Part shown: positions 9,850 through 22,882 of the stretch, one piece after another
How the letters are laid out: each line of letters opens with the position of its first letter
Numbering within the stretch: the first letter of the stretch is position 1
Assembly (NCBI RefSeq): GCF_029784165.1
Contig: NC_073694.1
Location: forward strand, 162,266,342-162,330,341
Direction of reading: 5' to 3'
Length of the DNA: 64,000 nucleotides
Source of the DNA: Wyeomyia smithii
Lineage: Eukaryota; Arthropoda; Insecta; Diptera; Culicidae
The notes under the pieces: generated by a model
What the model saw: only the letters and a program-made list of their open reading frames with translations
What the model was told of the DNA's origin: nothing
The model's database searches: none
Translations under genes and position numbers: made by a program

Positions 9850-12041
9850 TAGGGCTAAACAATTTTGTCTTCTCGAAAAAAGTCTCCATCCAAAATTTGA
9901 GCCTAATCTAACTTCTGATAAGGTTTCACTTACAGTCGTGGAAGTCTTATATTTTTGACCAGAAGACACTCTCAGCACGAACATTTCTTTCATCGATCAA
10001 TGAACTGTAACTCTGATCGCTTTGAGGGTCTATTTCCCGATTGAGCTCAAATTTGGCATGGGAATTTTTTACTAGAAAACAAAACTTTAAAATTCTATCG
10101 TAAATAAAATTTAGAACTCTATCATAAACGAAATTTTCTATCGTTGATGATACAATTAAAAAAAATAATCCTTTTCCTGAGAAACTTTACAAATGTACAT
10201 AAATCTGTAGATTTAAAACCTCTCGCTCAACAATATCCATCAAAAAATCTGTCACTCGCAACATTACATTTTTTTGAATTTTTTTCAGTAAGTTCCGTGT
10301 GGGTAAGTACCCACATGGATATTTTACGAGTGGGTACTATTACCCATACTACTCACATGAACCGCCAGCCCTGACTTCAAACGATTTGCCTTTTGAGTAT
10401 AAACGTATCTAATACCCGATTTGTCATGCATTTGCAAACTATAAATAAATCGTATCAATCTGTGGATGAAAAAAAATGGGCGGGACAAAGTTTGTCGGGT
10501 AAGCTAGTATTTGATATTTCAGCCGTAAAAGTTTTGACGAACAACCATCCCGTATTATGTGAGGCTATTTTTTTAGAACAACAATTTTATTACCTACAAC
10601 TTTGCCAAAGACACCATTTAAGTGGTTATATACCTTTTTGGTCGAGAAAAATGAGGGAAGTTTGAATTTATTTTTAAGTGCATAGCACCATTTTCATTGC
10701 ATCAAGGTGGTATTTTTCTGAAAGTACAGTTTATCAACAACAAGAAAATGCGTTTGATTTTGAGATATACCAATTATTACTGGAGTAATGGCCGTTTCCC
10801 CGAAGCGCTTTTTTTTTGCAGAGGCTTGCGGTGATCCTGATAGAGACTCAGCGGGTCAAGCGGAATCAAAAAACTCATATTATTTCATTAGTTTAGAAGT
10901 GTGCCGGGTCCTTGAACAATCGCTTTTATGAGTATTTTGTTTTCAGTGCAAACGGGAACGTTTTTCCCAAAAAATGCACGTTTTGAGTGCAAAAAATTGC
11001 ATTAAAAAATGTTTTGCGGCAAAATGTAACTGTATGTTTCAAAAAGCGATCGTTCAAGGACCGGCGAATTTTATAACGAAAATTTAAAAAAAAAGATGGA
11101 GGAAATCGGTTAAGTAGTTTCCCCGCAATCAGGATCACGGCAAAGTCATTTTCCGGAAAAAACCATTCCGAGATAATCGCGTGTAAAGTTTCAAGTTTAG
11201 CTTATGCGACCGTGGCGAGGCTCGTTGCAAATCGCTCTAACTTTCTTCCTATTGCTCAGATCTTTATGAAAATTTGTGGAAATATTCTCAAGATGTTGTA
11301 TTTGAAGATAATGTAATAAAAATTTTTCCGGTTTTTTGAAAACTAAAAAGGTATATAACCCCTTAAATGGAACAAATCGTTTTTCTGATATAGAAAATTT
11401 AAATCCATGGGCCTTTTTATCAGACCTTTTAATCAAAAAGGAACATCTGTGAAAAATTTCAGCGAAATCGGAAATGTCATGCTGAAAAAAATATTTTACC
11501 TATTTTCACTGTAGTTTATGACGAATACCGAAAGCGAAAATAATTTTTATCAGCACTACTGTAGTGTTCTATGTTCAACTATACAAATCGTCAGCGCACA
11601 AAGGTAAACACTTTGAATTAACACGTGGCACCGTCTTTCTCCTGTTAATAGCGTTCATTTTCAACCAGCTTCGTTAAATTTGCTCAGAGCGACAATACGT
11701 TATACGTCCCGTGTGGTTTCGCTACGGTGCAGTTTGCTTCAAGATGTGTGAACAGGTCCTTCCAAACCACATGCCTTCGGTTTGCTGGAATGATCCATAG
11801 ACGCCAGGACATGAGACGGAAATGAAAACAGACGCCTGGCTCGAGATAATCCCCGTCTGTTGGTGGTCAGTCAGACGGATGCGGTAGAGAAACAGAACCG
11901 TGCGAGACTATGCGTACTATGCGGTACTACCTTGAAAGGTAAGCCGTCTCTGTGTGCAGTTTTGTTAGTCACTCATTGAATGCCTACACTGCGAGTCGCA
12001 TTCAGCTTGCTGCTGATAACGATATGGGGGAAAACGAAGCT
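9850..12041. other. Intergenic DNA with short inverted and dispersed repeats
   Basis: No gene supported. A roughly 30-bp inverted pair exists: CCATTTAAGTGGTTATATAC at about 10612 and its near reverse complement at about 11340-11370, with more loosely matching flanks. This suggests the ends of an old foldback element of about 0.8 kb. A segment at 9866-9910 (TTTTGTCTTCTCGAAAAAAG and onward) is a diverged copy of 15913-15960. A/T-rich open frames here are not credible genes. Confidence 0.45.
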
Positions 12042-12043
12042 TA

Positions 12044-12979
12044 GGGGAAAGTAGGTAAAGACGGACACTGCGGGTAAGATGGACACTTTCACTTTCACAA
12101 ACTAGAATGTATTATGATAGTTGAGTGATGCGAATACCTTCTTTATAGTGTGTTAATGCTTTTGAGTTGCATTATCGGTTTTCAGCAAGCAAACTGTCAA
12201 ATTTGTAAGTAAAACAAAGAATATTTTCGTGAACGCGCAATTTGATGTAATTTTTATTCCACGGAAAATAGTGAAAAACTCGTGAAACTTACGTGTTTTC
12301 ATTTGTTCACAATAGTAAAGTGATTAATTAGTCTTTCCTCGGTTTTCTAGTGAAAGTCCAGCAGATTTTCGATGTTCCGATGAAGAGCTACGATCGTTTT
12401 AAAAATTTACAACCAGGTCGGGCAAGACGGACACACTAAGGTAGGGAAAGATGGACACACGGATTTTCCAAGAATTTTCACATGTAGCATCTGTTGTGTA
12501 CTACAGATGTTCACAAAGTACACCCGCGAGAGAAACCAGCAGATATTAATCACTTAGCAGTTAGAACAGGCCATATAGACGCCTTCATCGAAACCCATCC
12601 TCTCAAACTGTTCACGTGATGTATAGATGGACTCCAATAACGTAGAGTAATGTATGGCCATCACTTAACACATAAATCAAAAGAATACTTAACGTACTAT
12701 TTCTTTTTTTGTGAGTGTCCACCTTTACCTTCGTAGTGTCCATCTTACCCACCCCAAGTGTCCGTCTTTCCCAACCTTGTCAAAAAACAGCAATTTTGTA
12801 GTCCTAATTTTGAAGTCCCAAAACACATAAAACTTGGAGGAAGTCCACTTATACCAAAAATGATTATGAAAACAAATGACCTTAAGTTTCAATTTGTATG
12901 ACTACTGCGATCTAAATAGCAATACCTAAGTAATTATTTAGATTAAACCTTAGGGTGTCCGTCTTTACCTACTTTCCCC
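12044..12979. mobile_element. TA-flanked MITE with reiterated GGACAC motif
   Basis: A 936-bp element with perfect 25-bp terminal inverted repeats beginning GGGGAAAGTAGGTAAAGACG and ending in GACAC. A TA dinucleotide flanks each side (12042-12043, 12980-12981), as expected for Tc1/mariner/pogo-type insertion. A 15-bp motif like GGGTAAGATGGACAC is repeated inside the left half (about 12071, 12417, 12443) and inverted in the right half (about 12715, 12740, 12762). It has no coding capacity. The repeated motif may be the binding site of an unlinked transposase; that role is inferred. Confidence 0.9.
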
Positions 12980-12981
12980 TA

Positions 12982-15900
12982 CATGTTATCTATCACTGCT
13001 AAGCCGAATGTTCTGTGCCACTGCGAAAGCCTTCGTTTCTGTACGCATAGAGTCTGCTAAAGGAAGACAAAAGACGACATCAAAGCAACCGGAGGTTGCT
13101 GCCATTTGCTGAAACCAGTCCTGATAAGTAAGCATGAAGGCTTCAAAGAAAACTTTAATATCAATGATACAACTATGAACTGATCGAGTTTGCGAAACGC
13201 TCTACATTTTTACAAGGAAATTCATTTAAATGATACGATTATTCAAACGCCTCTAGGATGCATCTGTTTCTAACATAAGTATGCACGATATCTTCCCTTA
13301 AATACTGCATGAGTTGATCCAGTGACACGTAACTTATTACCACATAAAGGTAAATTTGGATCCCCCCACATAGGTAGAAGACACAATTACACCAACACAC
13401 TAGCAACGACCGGAACGGAGAAACAAGCCGACATTTCAACGGAACAATTGCCAGCCAGACCAGAGAAGGCAGTTTATCACCAACCAAAGTGCCTACGTAA
13501 AACACATGAATCAATGACCGAGTTCATTATTTCTTAGCCGTTACCCGTACGTAGTGGAGAAAGCCACTGCCAGGGGAATTAATTGCATTTTCGGCGTAGA
13601 AGAAACCACTAATTTCTCGGAAACGAAGTACTGGCTCTAACACAGTTTGTTTACGAAGGGTTATTATTGTACAGGGCCGGAAATAAGTATATTAAATCGC
13701 GTTCAGTTATTTTTTTCTTTTTTGTTCAAATGACTTTAACAGGAAATTAAATTGATTTCGTTTGCGTGCTAACCACACACAAGTTGAAAATGCTGGAAAG
13801 TTAATAATTCTAAGTGCAACTGTATCAAAAAGATGCGACTATTTCTCTTCAATTGACGATGAATTTTCTTCGAAAACGCTTGCAACCTCAAACCGCATTT
13901 AAAAGAAACTTTTCATTGCACTTTCTTTGGCTTCATCCTATTCATTGTCCAATGAAATGGTTAGTTTTTGCCAACTCTCGCTTTAGCGAAGCTGGTGGAT
14001 ACGTTGTTCCTCCGAAGGTGACAAAATTCCATTGAAAACATTCGTTCGTTTCGTTCCTCCAACTGCTACTATTTTCCAACATGGGAAATGGTTTTGCAAC
14101 CCACCGTAGAGAAAATCTCATTCCTAAATTCTCATTTTGCCTTGTGATGGATGGCGGTGAAAGATAAGAAGGTCCGTTAGAAATTGAAAAATAATTAACC
14201 TAATTCTTTTCATCAATCTTTAGCTCTTGATGCCGCTATGGAGCAGATTGGTAACGAGGAACATCAAATCCGACACAATTACCCGAATCATTTGTTGAAG
14301 TCTTGAAGTGTTTATTTTATTTCAATGAATTATATATGCTTTGTTATCGCTGTGAAATACTTCAACAAAATCAAAAACGAACAAACATTCCATATTTAAT
14401 TCCTCTTTATTTACTTTTTCACCCCGCACAACATCAACACATTAAGAAGCAACAGTGGAGTCCATTGTTCACTTACAATCGGGATAATAATAAGTATTTT
14501 ATAATGATCCTTCTGGATTTCTTTCTACTCGAAAGCACAATGATGATGCACGGCGTTCCACATTTTTGCACGACGACAGAAACATGACGGGTTTTCCAAC
14601 GGCAAGATTGACCACGCTTCAACGTCTACTGTTTGACTAAGGTATCAGAGAGGCACGACAAGAAATCATCCGGCTGGCACTGGCACTGGCACTGGCGCCT
14701 CCCTTCCCTTACCCCCGCACTTCGGGTCAACTGAGCTTTAATCCGGCTTCGCACAGGCTGACAGCAGCGGCAACCCGGGCGAGCAATTCATAGACACAGG
14801 ATGATAAATATAATGCTTTACTCAAACACACTGACAGTCGGGCGCCTAAGTCGGCTTTCGTATCTGGTGGGTTGCGGATTCTATCCAGTTCCGTCTGGCA
14901 AGAAGTAAGTCAACTCCAATTGTTAATGAGAATAAAGGACAAGATTAGGCCTGAAAGCATCTGCGCCGTTGGGCCCGACTTCGGCCTGGGGGAAGCTATC
15001 CCCACTGTCAACTGTCACGACAGGAACGCTGTATCTTTGATGAGATCTTCAAGGGTTTTTGCGGTGGGCGTTACGCGTGCTGACGGTAAATTGACTTTTT
15101 TTATCAAAAACTAATTAATCACTTGGATCTTTCGGTGACGTGGAAAAGGGCTGTCCGTTTGCGTTGCATTTGATTGAAATTTCGTTTTGGAGGAAATCCC
15201 CATGGGGTTTATTAGATGTCAATTGCTGTAACGTGAGAAGAAAAGGGTAATGTAGCGAACCGAAATTTCCAACAATAATAATGAACACATGCACATCGCA
15301 TGTTTAATTGAGATTCACACACTCATTATCCGAAAAATACGACTATGGCACCGACAGTCACGGCAAACGGTAGCTAATAACGGTGCCGCTTGGTTTTGTA
15401 CAGAAAGCCGGTTGCAAACTCTCGACCAGAGAAATTAAATCACTGCTGCGATCTACCAACCGGCATATACCTGTGTTCACACGGGCAAACCAACCTTTCA
15501 ATGGTCTGCCTATCATCGGAGAACCTTGCATCCTATCGATTTCTAGTGCGTCCGTTTGATCAAAAGCTAATTGAACACATCGAACCCGGGCAACTTCCTC
15601 AGTTGTGTTGGCTCAAGTAACGTGCAACTGGAAATCATATCATCATTGGTAGTCCCGAAATACATGCCTGACGTGATTACTAAAACTCAACGGTGAGGAC
15701 GAATCAGGAGTCTAATCTTTACCATTTAATCACGGTTCAATTCTCATAATTGGCTGCATACGCACAAGGTTGAATATTTCCTTAGACATTGCGTAATTGA
15801 TCAAAGTTCGAGGTTACTGCAATGAATTTTACCCAGCACAGTAGGGAATCATTGGTTATTAGGATGGCAATGAAATGTGTGGCGAAAATTCGAGCATCAA

Positions 15901-16849
15901 CTTTCAAATAGGGATATGAGTTTTGTCTTCCAGAAAAAAGTTCCCATGCAAAATTTGAGATCAATAGGATTACTTTGAGTGTTGAAAGTGACTTTTCGGA
16001 AAACTAATTATTTTGGACGCTAAATATTTCAGAAATGCATAAAATCTGATCTGATGTTATATAGAAATAAACAGGGTGGTGAGAATGTTTTTACAATTGA
16101 ATTCCTTGATTTTTCCTGACATTTCCTGTAATGTAACATGAATTTCCTTGAAAGTTTTCAGCATTCAGCACAAAAAAGTGCAACGTAGATGAACGCAACT
16201 ATGAAATCCCAGTGAAAAAAGTTTTCAATCGGATATGGAACCAAACAGTAAAGTTTTGGCCGTTTTGGCACTAGATAGCCGTTAAAAAAAATCGCGTCTC
16301 GGTTAATTTTTTTTCCATATTATTTTTTAGTTTTTTTTTTTATATTCACTGATTCCCCTAATCGAAAAATGAATTCCTTGACATTGCCTGATTTACCAGG
16401 TTTTTCGAGTTTGTAAAGATATTCATGACAAAAAGGTTGCCCTGTCTGTTTTGCTTATAAAAAACATATTTTTTTGTATAGAAAGACACTCTTAAAACCT
16501 GTTTGAGTTAATATTTGACAGCTGCCTTTCAATTACTACAGCGCCCCTAGTTGTCACATCGAGATATAGAAATCTAATATCCGCATATTAAGTGGCTCGG
16601 TTAATTCGAGTAAACTAACACACGAATTCAGGTGCCGGTTTCACCCACACTGGTTGACAAACGTCATTTTGACGTTAGTTTAAAAACTTTACTATTCACC
16701 GTAAAATAACAATTTGAAATCACTTGTATCCTGTTGAAAACAATCTGAACAATAATTCTCTGAGGAAAATATAACAAAATTTGCCGTCAAATCCTACTAA
16801 ACATTTTTTTTCTTAGGGCTTACTCCCAATACCCCTACGTTACTCCATT
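12982..16849. other. Intergenic DNA, no supported gene
   Basis: Several frames of 60-95 codons occur, but none shows a recognisable domain, codon bias or splice context. Small features are a (CTGGCA) microsatellite of about four units at 14673-14696, the diverged repeat copy at 15913-15960, and an AATTCCTTGA-type degenerate repeat (about 16095-16410). R1-like 3' sequence probably begins near 16850. Confidence 0.4.
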
Positions 16850-17085
16850 TTCCTTGCAGGGATAAGGGCGAGTGTGCTTTTAATGCACCCCTCGTAATAC
16901 ATTGACTTTGCTGCTTACGTGAAGGCAAGGTTAGCCTTCACTGGCATTTCGATGGCTGTTCCGTCGATTGATGCCTTGCAGCATAAGAACAATCTGGGAA
17001 GCAGCCGTGAAGACTGCCTTCCAGGAACTCTCATCATCACACATCCTTCCCACTATGTTTTCTGGTATAGTATCCGGCCCGTTCA

Positions 17086-19353
17086 CTACCAACATTTTTG
17101 GACAAACAAATGCTCAGCGGTTTCTTCCGCATCCGCACATTGTGTGCACATTGGCGACTCCGCGGGCCCAAACTTGTGAAGGTACTGCCTAAAGCAACCA
17201 TGGCCTGGCAGTATCTGTGTCAAGTGGAAGTTAACTTCCCCATGGCGCCTCTCGATCCATCCGATCATCTCCACCCTGCCAGCCAGGACGCATATTGCCT
17301 CATATAAAACGATTCGATACGCGCATGTGACCTCAGGCACATGAGTCTTTAGGTGCTTTCCAGTTTACCGCGGTAACTGGAAGTACTCAATGCTTTCGAC
17401 CACACGGGTCCGCCATAGCTGAGTATGGACGTTACCACGCTAGCTAGCAGCTTCCGCCGGCTGCTAAATACCGCCGAGCTATTCGACATCATGTGCGATA
17501 ATGCCGCTATAGTCGTGAAAGCTTTCTTGCAGGTATAGTCGACGTGGCTCCCGAAAGTGAGCTTGTCGTTTACCATTACCCCCAAGAGCTTCACGAACCG
17601 CTTTGAGTCGATAGTGCATCCACCGGCACTAATTGCCGCCTTATGTTCCGATTTGGGGTAGTTCACCATGATTACCTCTGTCGCATGATGCGCTCACTCC
17701 AGTTTCCTGAAGAGCATTCTATACTCAACTACGCGTATGGATAGCGCGGCCTTCAACTCGACCTCGCTGACTGACTCGCCGTAGTCCTCTAGAGTCATAT
17801 CGTCCGCAGAGCCCACAATCACTGCTCCCGGTGAGAGCTTTAGCTTCAGCACACCGTCGTACATTGAATTCCACAGTACAGGACCCAGTATGGAACCTTG
17901 CGGTACCCCTGCGGTAATCGGGATGCATTTCTGACCCTCGTGTGTGTTGTAGATCAGCACTCGCTTTTGAAAGTAGCTTTCCAGAATCTTGTACAGTGGC
18001 ACCGGCACTCTGAGACTCCGAAGTGCGTAGACTATAGAGACGGGTTTTTCACGTCTAGCGTAACAATTGCGCAATAGCAAATGCCCCTTCTTTCACGCTG
18101 GAGTGCTACCTCGGTCGTCTTAGTGACGGAGAGAATAGCATCCACCAGTCTTGGCATACTCATCGTGTGTAACAAAGAGGCTCATATAATTTGTACAGAA
18201 CACTGAAGCATGTTGAAAAAAACGGATGAGTTGATTATTTTTTTCGCGCACTAAAAGCAAATGCACTCTGTGTGAAGAAAGCAAAATACGCAACATCAGA
18301 AAGCTTGTATTGTGAAGAGTAAGCGCATAAAGCTCCCGCAGAGAGACTTTCTCGATCGCAACTGATAAAATGTAGATAGCGCACTTTTATTACTCAATGA
18401 TAAGGGCACTATGATGAAAATTCTAGCTGGGAAAACATTTCTGACTGTTTCCTTAATAACCTGTTCTGTAGCGTTTACGTAGGGCTCTGCGCTATACTCA
18501 CTGTGTTATGCTCACTGCGTTTTTTTACTATCACGGTGCAGGTCTATGATAAATTTAGCCCAGACACAGTAAATTTACTCAACAGCACGCAGCTTTGGCT
18601 CGCCTACTCATGTGTGTAGATATATTCCACACTCACTACGCGTAAAGGCATCGCTCAATAAGGTTGTGCTTTTTTTCTTGCTCATCACAATGCCTACTAA
18701 AAAACTGATGTGATGCAATTTATGTGTTGATAAATGCACAAAGATGAGTAAGTGGACTAGACTGGCATCCACCGTGGACTTACCCTTGCGGGAGCCGAAC
18801 TGGTTGCTTGAAAGACCGGTTTCACTCTCGTTGAAACATACAAGTCTGTTAAGGATTATCCTCTCAAACACCCGCTGTGTCTAGCAGACAGATTATTTTT
18901 TTGCCGATGGGTCACCTGGTGGTTTCCCGGCCTTCGGCAGTAACACCAGTCTCCGTCGCTTCCACTTATCCGGGAAGAGGCAGTCATCTGAGCATTTCTG
19001 CATGACCACCCTGAACAACCCGGGGGCTACCTTAAGGCCGTATTGATGACTAGGTTCGGGATTCCGTCTGGTCCCGGTGCCTTGCTCACCTTCAGGGAGT
19101 TCGCGATCTCAATGAGTTCACCGTTCGTCACCTTTGCTGCCTCCCCGGCCTCTGCGCGGTAGCCGTCACTCGCTATTTGTGGTGAACCAGCAGTGAACCG
19201 GAGTCCAGAGGTTTTGCTCGTGGTGTGGGAAGAGTCCCTCAGTGATCCGCTCCAACATCGCTGGTGATTGCTCTGCCTGGGCTTAAAAACCTCTGATCTT
19301 GGCTGTAATGACTCTAAAAGCGTCACCCCATGGGTTTGTTTTGACACTTTCAT
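17086..19353 (-). pseudogene. R1-like reverse transcriptase, broken and interrupted
   Basis: Reverse transcriptase copies element RNA into the chromosome by target-primed reverse transcription. Visible pieces, in order on the minus strand, are KAPGPDGIPN (about 19060), SNQFGSRKGKSTVDA (about 18800), a break caused by the nested MITE, then ITAGVPQGSILGPVLW (about 17920) followed by SADDMTL, the catalytic ADD box. KLLGVMVNDKLTFGSHV follows (about 17580), and the C-terminal zinc-like region holds CTQC and HLFVQK (about 17120). Frameshifts occur at about 17690 and 17345, and further breaks lie upstream of 18600. Confidence 0.8.
18146..18764. mobile_element. hAT-like MITE nested in R1-like RT
   Basis: A 619-bp insert flanked by an 8-bp duplication GCATCCAC (18138-18145 and 18765-18772), the length typical of hAT elements. 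Its ends form an imperfect inverted repeat: CAGTCTTGGCATACTCATC on the left, and CAGTCTAGTCCACTTACTCA read inward from the right. Removing the insert plus one duplication reconnects the two halves of the reverse transcriptase in one reading direction. The duplicated bases fall on the TVDA codons. No transposase is encoded. Confidence 0.82.
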
Positions 19354-19861
19354 AAAGTCTATCTAAACAGGCTCGTTTACTAGTTTTTATCTCGCCTCGC
19401 CTCGCGCGAAGGCATGCGCTGCGGAGGTCGACTATCGTGTCGGTTCTCCAGTACGCCCTCTTCGAGGTCCTACCTTATTTCTTCCGTAAATACATCGGCA
19501 TCAAAGTGCGATGTCTTCCAGCCGCGAGTGGTTGGGGTATTGGTCCTACTCGTCGCTTGCCACCTCGTGTACACGTTCTAGCTGTCCGTTTGGATAGTGG
19601 GCATTTTGCTATGGACCACACTAGGGTCTATTTTATACCAACTAATACGGGTGTACTGCTAATACGCATTGCCCAGCCGTTTACCAACCAGCTGACCGAG
19701 TGGTGGTCGCTATTATTGTGACCGTTGTCTACCCTCCAGTTCGTGATCAGTCGTTAGATGATCGCTTCCGCGCCTTTCTGCTGTAGGTACTTTTAGCACC
19801 GACGCTTGCCAGATTTAAATTGAGCTTCGTCAAAGTTTCCAACAGGATCTAGCCCCTCTGG

Positions 19862-20113
19862 TTAGGGCAACGACTTCCCCACCTCAACAGCCAAAGCGTC
19901 GTAGTCGCCCGCCACTACCAACGGCTTAAGGCCCGTTAGTTCCACTGTTACCCGATCGACCATCTGAGCAAACCTTTCCGGGCACTTGGGGCCTCCCGTG
20001 ACGTGCTTAGCGTCCCGCTTACAGGTGCATGCTAAGTAATTGGGAGGCGACCCGGTGTCCCGCGCTCTATGACCTGCACTTATGTCCCCGCTCGAAGCAC
20101 CTGAAGCAAACAT
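19862..20113 (-). pseudogene. R1-like Gag knuckle / endonuclease remnant
   Basis: The frame ends with LKPLVVAGDYDALAVEVGK, matching the AP-type endonuclease GDFNAW-like motif of R1-clade elements. It starts with a Cys/His-rich stretch reminiscent of Gag zinc knuckles (CTCKRDAKHVTGGPKC). In an intact element these belong to different ORFs, so an internal deletion or rearrangement has probably joined them. Catalytic Asn of GDFN is replaced by Asp. Confidence 0.6.
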
Positions 20114-20507
20114 CGGGCTGCTATAAGATGCCCAGCGAACATAGCGACCAACGAACCATCAGCTTGGTTTTCTTCAGGGCTTTGCTTCCTTCGGACCGTA
20201 ACCCCGCATTTCTTTTAAAATGCTTGTACAATGTCACATCCTTCGGTGATTTTGTCTTTCGCATCCCTGCGTAGTTCAAGGATCATTTCGCCGGTGCGAG
20301 ATTGATGACTGGTCCGGGCATCCTCGCCCTTATCTTTCAGGTGGGTTTCGCCTTTCATGGCCCTCAAGGCCTCCGAGTACTTACACCCGTCAGTCTTGAG
20401 TATGAGCGGTCACCCTTGCTTCACCTTATTTTCTTCTGTTTCACGGCGCAGTTTTCGCGTTTTGCCGCTTCTGCCGCTTCTTATCCACCACGGTAGTCCA
20501 TTTCCCG

Positions 20508-20705
20508 CTACCCGTGGATTCCCTGTTGGACTTTTTTGAGCGCAGCGTAGTCGACCCTCGCACTGTTGATGCAGATGCATAGCAATAGAAAACTTTGTTT
20601 CAAGTGCTTCGACATATTGCTACGGCAATCCGCGAACTCGAAAAGCTGTGCCGACAATGCCGCCACTCTAGGTAGCATATCCATTTCGGCTTGGACTGCC
20701 GCCAC
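20508..20705 (-). pseudogene. R1-like ORF1 (Gag) fragment
   Basis: The minus-strand frame with VDYAALKKVQQGIHG at its end resembles the coiled segment of R1-type ORF1 proteins, and continues in spirit into basic sequence at about 20450-20500. It is only 65 codons, without a full domain. The call depends on its position directly upstream of the other R1-like parts. Confidence 0.4.
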
Positions 20706-20710
20706 CAGCA

Positions 20711-21656
20711 GATCACCGGAAGCACGTTCGTTGTCAGGGGGAGGCTTTAGGCGTACCAGCCTTACTGCTACCTTTGACCACGTCAGTTGGCCTTGGTGAG
20801 GACTGCTAGATCCCCCTTGTGGCTTTGGACGTCATCGCCTTTCCGCCATTCTAAACGCATCGTTTGATCCCGGTTTAGGTTTGGACCGTTAAATGCTACA
20901 TTTAGCGAATGGATTTGGTGGTCCATCTGCTCCCGCGTTCGCTCTCGCATCCGCACGCATAAACTCGTGCATATTTAAGTTAATTGGGCCCCCTTCAGCT
21001 GCTATCGTTGCTCATGTAGAATAGTCGACTATTTTGTCTCATGGTTGGCAATGCCGAAGCAGTGGCTAGGGAAGGACGCCCATAGCGCCTTATTAGCAAC
21101 TGTGCCGCCACCGACCGGCTTAAGTCAGGAAAGGGAATCTGATCCTTAGGGGATCATCCTTATCCTGTCTGATTCCCACGAGGCAATGAACGCGGAACGT
21201 ACTGGAAGGCCTGCCAGGTTTTACGCAACGGAGACCCTGCTGCCGTTTGTCACCTCGCCGTTTCAAGCCGTTGTCACCCGACCCTACTAAGACAGCTCAA
21301 TGCAGGTGCCAGCCCTACATGGTGTTAAAGACCGTGTACCGTCTCATATCCTCGAAACTGCGACCAGTTGCCATAATTGGAGCCTCACTGGTATCGGTCC
21401 CCAAAGAACGGGTTAGCGCATTTGAGTGACGGGAGCGGTCCTATTCGCCCCGTCGAAGCTGCTTGCGGATACCGTGGCTTTCACGGGGAGTTAACAGCCC
21501 ACTGGGCGATACCTCACCACGCCCTAGGCACGCTCCCGCTGCCGGTCCGGGACTGTTTGACTGCTATCAGTGGACACACACTAGGCATGCATGACCTTGG
21601 CGGTCGCCGAGCGCCGGCTCGTGAGGGCATGCAGCTTTGCCAATGTTACTTCATGA
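20711..21656. other. GC-richer stretch, possible R1-like 5' part
   Basis: No gene can be read with confidence. Base composition resembles the R1-like relic rather than the AT-rich DNA beyond 21660, so it may be the decayed 5' region of that element. Confidence 0.35.
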
Positions 21657-21659
21657 CAT

Positions 21660-22360
21660 AGAAGAACTGCTCCATTATCCATCTCATTAAGCCGATATTC
21701 ACGAAGAATGCACGGATTTAACACCAAATTTTCACGAAATCATTACACAAATAAACAAAATACGCGTACGTGCTCTAATGGAATCGGACAGCATTGTATA
21801 TTTAGTAAACTTAGCTAGATTTATCCTGAATTTTGTAAAATGAACCATTTTTCACAACGCTTCCATATCCATCTCAAAACTTGAATCACTGCTCAATTAT
21901 TCATCTCACGACGCCCCCATATTCATCACACTGTAATGCACTGTTAATCATGAATGAATCACATTATCATGAATGAACGTAGCCGCAGCCCGTCGTAGTA
22001 GGTTACCTAGATATCCGCTGTAGTTGTTCACGTGCAAAATTGGTAACCTAAGTAACCACTGCAGTGCTATCGATTTATGTCAATTATGTCGGAATAATTC
22101 AACATTTTCAGTGTAATTTTTTTACTAACACAAACTGATTTGGCAACTTTTGTTTTTCTTCAACGCAGTGTATACAGATGAAAATACATACAGTTGAAAT
22201 TTAGGAATTGTAGGCATTCATCTCATATATTTCTACTAATTCAAGCTTATTTTTGAAAATTTGAGATGAACATTTCAAAGATTAAAGTATTCTTATAGTA
22301 GTGAGTGATTTTGTTTAGTGATTGAAATAAAAAGTGGTCCGCTAGTGATATTACTGAAGA
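21660..22360. mobile_element. MITE of the ACTGCTCCATTATTCATCTCA family, right end missing
   Basis: This segment is a diverged direct copy of the left part of the element at 27230-28253. Both start at a TA followed by a G/A-rich trinucleotide or so and ACTGCTCCATTATYCATCTC. Both continue with matching blocks including CACCAAATTTTCACGAAATC and GTCAATTATGTCGGAATAAT. Homology stops near 22360 and no inverted end follows, so this copy is truncated. Internal repeats of TATCCATCTCA/TATTCATCTCA type are present. Confidence 0.8.
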
Positions 22361-22882
22361 AACTGGAACACTGTGGTACCCGCTAAGGGTATGCTAATAC
22401 TCTATTCAAGAGCTATTTATCGGGAAGAACTCAATATGTCTCAATTACGGGATCGAAAGCACCAGAAAAGCAATTACAGGTGGAGTACCATAAGGAAGCA
22501 ACCAAGAACCCTTACTGTTTTAGCTCTTTGTAAGTGAACTTGCCATACTTCTTATGCATGGAAAATCTAGATTGTTCGTACGATTGTTATTATTTATTAT
22601 TATTTATTTCTTTCTCGATACCGTGGAGGCAAACTTTTTTAATTTATACATTGGTGGCATATGCAGCAGCAAACATTGTTTGCTAAGTTAATCAAATGAG
22701 TCAAGACATGCAAAAACTTGTTTTTAGTGAGATCCTGTTGTCTTTGAACACAGCTTTAAATATCTCGGTCCGATATTCGATGCTACAAGATGTCAACGTG
22801 AAAGTGATACACACATTTGAGTGTCTATCCTGTTAATCAGCTGTGTTTGTTTGATTGCGATATATGTTTATAGTTCACTTGT
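22361..22882. other. Intergenic sequence, nothing recognised
   Basis: AT-rich with a TTATTATTATTTATT-type low-complexity stretch at about 22588-22612. No gene or repeat end identified. Confidence 0.4.

Larger units (their letters stand above)
16850..20710 (-). mobile_element. R1-like non-LTR retrotransposon relic
   Basis: Minus-strand fragments in the expected order are a Gag remnant (about 20700-20500), zinc-knuckle and endonuclease remnants (20113-19862), reverse transcriptase (19353-17349) and a C-terminal Cys/His region (17340-17086). Many frameshifts and stops break it, and parts of the endonuclease are missing. A 619-bp hAT-like MITE is nested in the reverse transcriptase. The R1 assignment rests on the CTQCADAEETAEHLF motif after the RT and the AGDYDAL-type endonuclease motif. 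GC content is visibly higher than in the flanks. Limits are approximate. Confidence 0.75.

Noticed and set aside
12071..12780. Regular short repeats resembling a CRISPR array
   Set aside because: Eukaryotic context; the repeats are imperfect, inverted between halves and belong to a MITE with TA-flanked inverted ends.
20302..21661. Several plus-strand frames of 60-94 codons in the GC-richer region
   Set aside because: Antisense to the R1-like relic or without any domain; GC-rich composition alone lengthens open frames.
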